From positions 1-7,973 of the forward strand of contig CAJUSN010000116.1 of the NCBI GenBank assembly GCA_910589095.1: 7,973 nt of DNA, written 5' to 3'. This DNA comes from an uncultured Muribaculaceae bacterium. Lineage in GTDB: Bacteria > Bacteroidota > Bacteroidia > Bacteroidales > Muribaculaceae. The notes beneath the pieces are model-generated. The model worked only from the letters and a program-made list of their open reading frames with translations, did not search any database and was not told the DNA's origin. Both the position numbers and the translations under genes were made by a program. Positions 7,299 through 7,973 of this stretch are shown here, in pieces (position 1 is the stretch's first letter; each line of letters starts with the position of its first letter).

Positions 7299-7442
7299 AC
7301 CTATATTTTTCAAAACGAAAAACACCAGCTTACGCACCGAAATTCATTTAAACTATTTTAACACCCATATAAACCACCTCCAACTTTCACGCTCATTCAT
7401 TTGTTCTTATTCCGACAGTAAAATTAAAAAACTTCAACCGAT

Positions 7443-7895
7443 ATGAAAAAATTCCTTCTCACACTTATAATGGTAGCAGTATGTGCTTCATCCGCTTTCG
7501 CAATCTTTGATAAATACACCATAAACCGCGAGCAACTCCCCGATAATGCTCGCGAGATGCTTGATAAATACTTCCCAAAAGCTAAAGTCGGGATGATTAA
7601 AATTGACAAACATCTCCTCAAGAAAACCGACTACGATGTGAAACTCGTCAACGGCACAAAAATAGAATTTAGTAACGCCGGCAAATGGACCTCCGTTGAT
7701 TGCGGCTCCTCCGCACTCCCCGATGGACTTGTCCCAAACACAATTGCAAAATACATCACCAAAAACTTTCCCTCCGTCAAAACAGTCTCCATCAAAAAGA
7801 AAACAACATCTTATGAAATCGGACTCTCTGACGGCGTACTCCTCAAGTTCTCCCTCCTCGGCCAGTTCAAAGAAGTCATCTCAATCGGCAACTAA
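7443..7895 (+). CDS. Small secreted protein with two PepSY-like repeats
   Basis: This 150-residue protein has a clear signal peptide (KK, a hydrophobic core LLTLIMVAVCASS, then AFA with likely cleavage before I21). The C14 context VAVC is not a good lipobox, so a soluble periplasmic product is expected. The mature part contains two similar halves, about 31-87 and 91-146. Each runs from LPD, through a helix ending in FP (44-45; 109-110), a KV/KT strand pair, a Y-x-(V/I) strand, an NG or DG turn (70-71; 130-131), then a (E/K)FS-x-x-G-x-(W/F) strand. This matches the Bacteroidetes PepSY-like family (PF11396, named as putative beta-lactamase-inhibitor-like), recognised by eye. The family's role is unknown. 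The gene is divergent from GH97 across a 180-bp spacer. The best promoter-like site is TTCATTTG at 7396-7403, one base off the -7 consensus, with no clear -33 element. No Shine-Dalgarno is seen. Confidence 0.82.
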   Translation: MKKFLLTLIMVAVCASSAFAIFDKYTINREQLPDNAREMLDKYFPKAKVGMIKIDKHLLKKTDYDVKLVNGTKIEFSNAGKWTSVDCGSSALPDGLVPNTIAKYITKNFPSVKTVSIKKKTTSYEIGLSDGVLLKFSLLGQFKEVISIGN

Positions 7896-7905
7896 CCCCT
7901 CCACC

Positions 7906-7920
7906 GTGGCTGAAAGCCAC
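7906..7920 (+). repeat. Short perfect hairpin after the PepSY-like gene
   Basis: GTGGCT (7906-7911) and AGCCAC (7915-7920) form a 6-bp perfect stem with a GAA loop, 10 nt after the stop codon at 7893-7895. The following bases, CTTGTCACAT, contain no T-tract, so this is not a standard intrinsic terminator. It may protect the 3' end of the transcript or form part of the adjacent repeat. Confidence 0.45.
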
Positions 7921-7932
7921 CTTGTCACATAG

Positions 7933-7973
7933 CCGGGTCCTCGGTAATGGCGGAGCCATCACCGAGGGCCCGG
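7933..7973. repeat. 41-nt inverted repeat (19-nt arms, 3-nt loop) at the right edge
   Basis: The left arm 7933-7951 (CCGGGTCC, then TCGGTAATGGC) is the reverse complement of the right arm 7955-7973 except for two positions, one giving a G-U pair and one an A-C mismatch, with loop GGA. The right arm ends exactly at the window edge, so the symmetry may extend further. It could be a strong terminator for the PepSY-like gene, with a T-tract just outside the window, or a dispersed palindromic repeat. The sequence here cannot tell these apart. Confidence 0.6.

Noticed and set aside
7263..7337. 25-residue N-terminal extension of the GH97 protein from an upstream ATG
   Set aside because: It would place the start before the TATCTTTG promoter element and would bury the signal peptide behind a charged, non-conserved leader.

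Overview
The window looks like a chromosomal segment from a Bacteroidales bacterium, most likely a gut member near Muribaculaceae or Bacteroidaceae; this placement is inferred. The grounds are: promoter-like TAnnTTTG elements, which are the Bacteroidetes -7 consensus; gene starts preceded by AT-rich DNA rather than a Shine-Dalgarno sequence; a SusB-type GH97 glycosidase; a PepSY-like periplasmic protein; and an alkaline-phosphatase-superfamily paralogue of a kind common in this phylum. No mobile element, CRISPR array, tRNA or rRNA was seen.

Layout. Bases 2-1090 hold the C-terminal part of an alkaline phosphatase family protein, cut by the left edge, whose usual metal-binding motifs appear degraded. 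Bases 1091-1486 hold no convincing gene. They contain a good TAnnTTTG element, then a roughly 230-nt stretch whose two ends pair with each other, with further internal hairpins; this is a candidate rod-like small RNA, possibly 6S RNA. A second compact hairpin lies just before recJ. Bases 1487-5164 are recJ (ssDNA 5'-3' exonuclease) and recQ (3'-5' DNA helicase), 24 nt apart and probably one operon for recombination and gap repair. On the minus strand, 5151-7262 is a secreted GH97 alpha-glucosidase whose end overlaps the end of recQ by 14 bp. Its promoter lies in a 180-bp divergent spacer. On the other side of the spacer, 7443-7895 encodes a small secreted protein with two PepSY-like repeats. 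The window ends in a short perfect hairpin followed by a 41-nt inverted repeat.

How the genes work together. RecJ and RecQ form the clear functional pair: RecQ unwinds DNA and RecJ degrades the 5'-ended strand, preparing ssDNA for RecF-pathway recombination. The GH97 enzyme would release glucose from alpha-glucans in the periplasm. No SusC/SusD, regulator or other glycosidase is present here, so it looks like an isolated gene. Nothing links the phosphatase-like or PepSY-like proteins to their neighbours beyond position.

The most interesting points are the unannotated structured RNA candidate upstream of recJ, the apparently metal-site-defective phosphatase paralogue, the RecQ variant whose zinc cluster lies about 170 residues further along than in E. 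coli RecQ, and the terminal inverted repeat.
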